Origin: Cryobacterium frigoriphilum
GTDB taxonomy: Bacteria > Actinomycetota > Actinomycetes > Actinomycetales > Microbacteriaceae
Length of the DNA stretch: 64,000 nucleotides
NCBI RefSeq assembly: GCF_004403305.1
Contig: NZ_SOHE01000041.1
Location: 159,674 to 223,673, forward strand
Reading direction: 5' to 3'
Positions within the stretch are counted from its first letter, which is position 1. Every line of letters starts with the position of its first letter. The notes beneath the pieces were generated by a model. It was not told where the DNA came from. It searched no databases and was given only the letters and a program-made list of their open reading frames with translations. Positions 63,919 through 64,000 of this stretch are shown one piece after another. Position numbers and translations under genes: made by a program.

Positions 63919-64000
63919 TTAGAGCCACTTCGCGGCCTGGTGTTCCGCGATGACACGGCGCGCCGTGCCCGAACGCGAGCGCAGCACGATGCTCTCGGTG
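63919..64000 (-). CDS. glpX: C-terminal end of probable class II fructose-1,6-bisphosphatase (5' part outside window)
   Basis: Only 27 codons are visible, ending TESIVLRSRSGTARRVIAEH then QAAKWL and a TAA at 63919-63921. The pattern T-S-I-V-x-R-S-x-S-G-T-x-R resembles the end of GlpX (class II FBPase) of actinobacteria. Genes for glpX and ychF lie in the same chromosomal neighbourhood in Mycobacterium, which supports the call. The fragment is short, so another enzyme is possible. Confidence 0.55.
   Translation of the reverse strand, partial: TESIVLRSRSGTARRVIAEHQAAKWL

Overview
The window is 64 kb of high-GC actinobacterial chromosome. Leaderless and GTG/TTG starts, the fdxA-dapC neighbourhood, the glpX/ychF neighbourhood, fused double-ATPase peptide transporters and a very frequent CGGATGC/GCATCCG motif all suggest a member of the Microbacteriaceae (Cryobacterium/Leifsonia-like; this is inference). 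Gene order and coding density look chromosomal. I see no tRNA, rRNA, CRISPR array, prophage, integrase or intact insertion sequence.

Layout. 1-10 kb: a lysine/diaminopimelate branch (dapE and dapD divergent, later dapC after fdxA), a nitronate-monooxygenase-like flavoprotein, an exported penicillin-acylase-family hydrolase and citrate synthase. 10-16 kb: a membrane protein that appears to fuse a dead MshB-like domain to a DUF6113-like domain, the efeUOB iron-uptake operon behind an iron-box-like site, and a DUF222/HNH nuclease. 16-31 kb: typA, then two tandem peptide-type ABC importer operons (each with a binding lipoprotein, two permeases and a fused double ATPase). They share a motif about 70 bp upstream of each lipoprotein start. 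31-38 kb: a DCC-family thiol oxidoreductase, a CPBP protease, the glycine cleavage operon gcvT-gcvH-gcvP, and a LON-substrate-binding-domain protein. 38-45 kb: a stand-alone LysR-type helix-turn-helix protein and a third peptide importer whose ATPase gene faces the other way. An array of three 87-bp inverted-repeat elements separates that ATPase gene from the permeases. 45-55 kb: a large exported DUF4082 protein, an ABC-F protein, an arylsulfatase coupled to its formylglycine-generating enzyme, and DUF2461/HhH genes. 55-61 kb: small accessory genes (PH-domain protein, SDR, secreted protein, CWB2 wall-binding protein, DUF2695), a frameshifted higA remnant and a mazEF-like toxin-antitoxin pair. 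61-64 kb: ychF, a DEDDh exonuclease, rmuC and the 3' end of a probable glpX.

How genes work together. EfeU, EfeO and EfeB form one ferrous/ferric uptake system. GcvT, GcvH and GcvP form the glycine cleavage complex with an external lipoamide dehydrogenase. The formylglycine-generating enzyme activates the sulfatase next to it by modifying Cys80 of its CSPTR motif. DapE, DapD and DapC are three steps of the succinylase route to meso-diaminopimelate.

The most unusual content is non-coding. It comprises minisatellites at convergent gene ends, two of which contain a stop codon; two 63-bp palindromes at distant loci that differ by compensatory base pairs; the 167-bp array at 40.5-40.9 kb; and the over-used CGGATGC/GCATCCG word on both strands.
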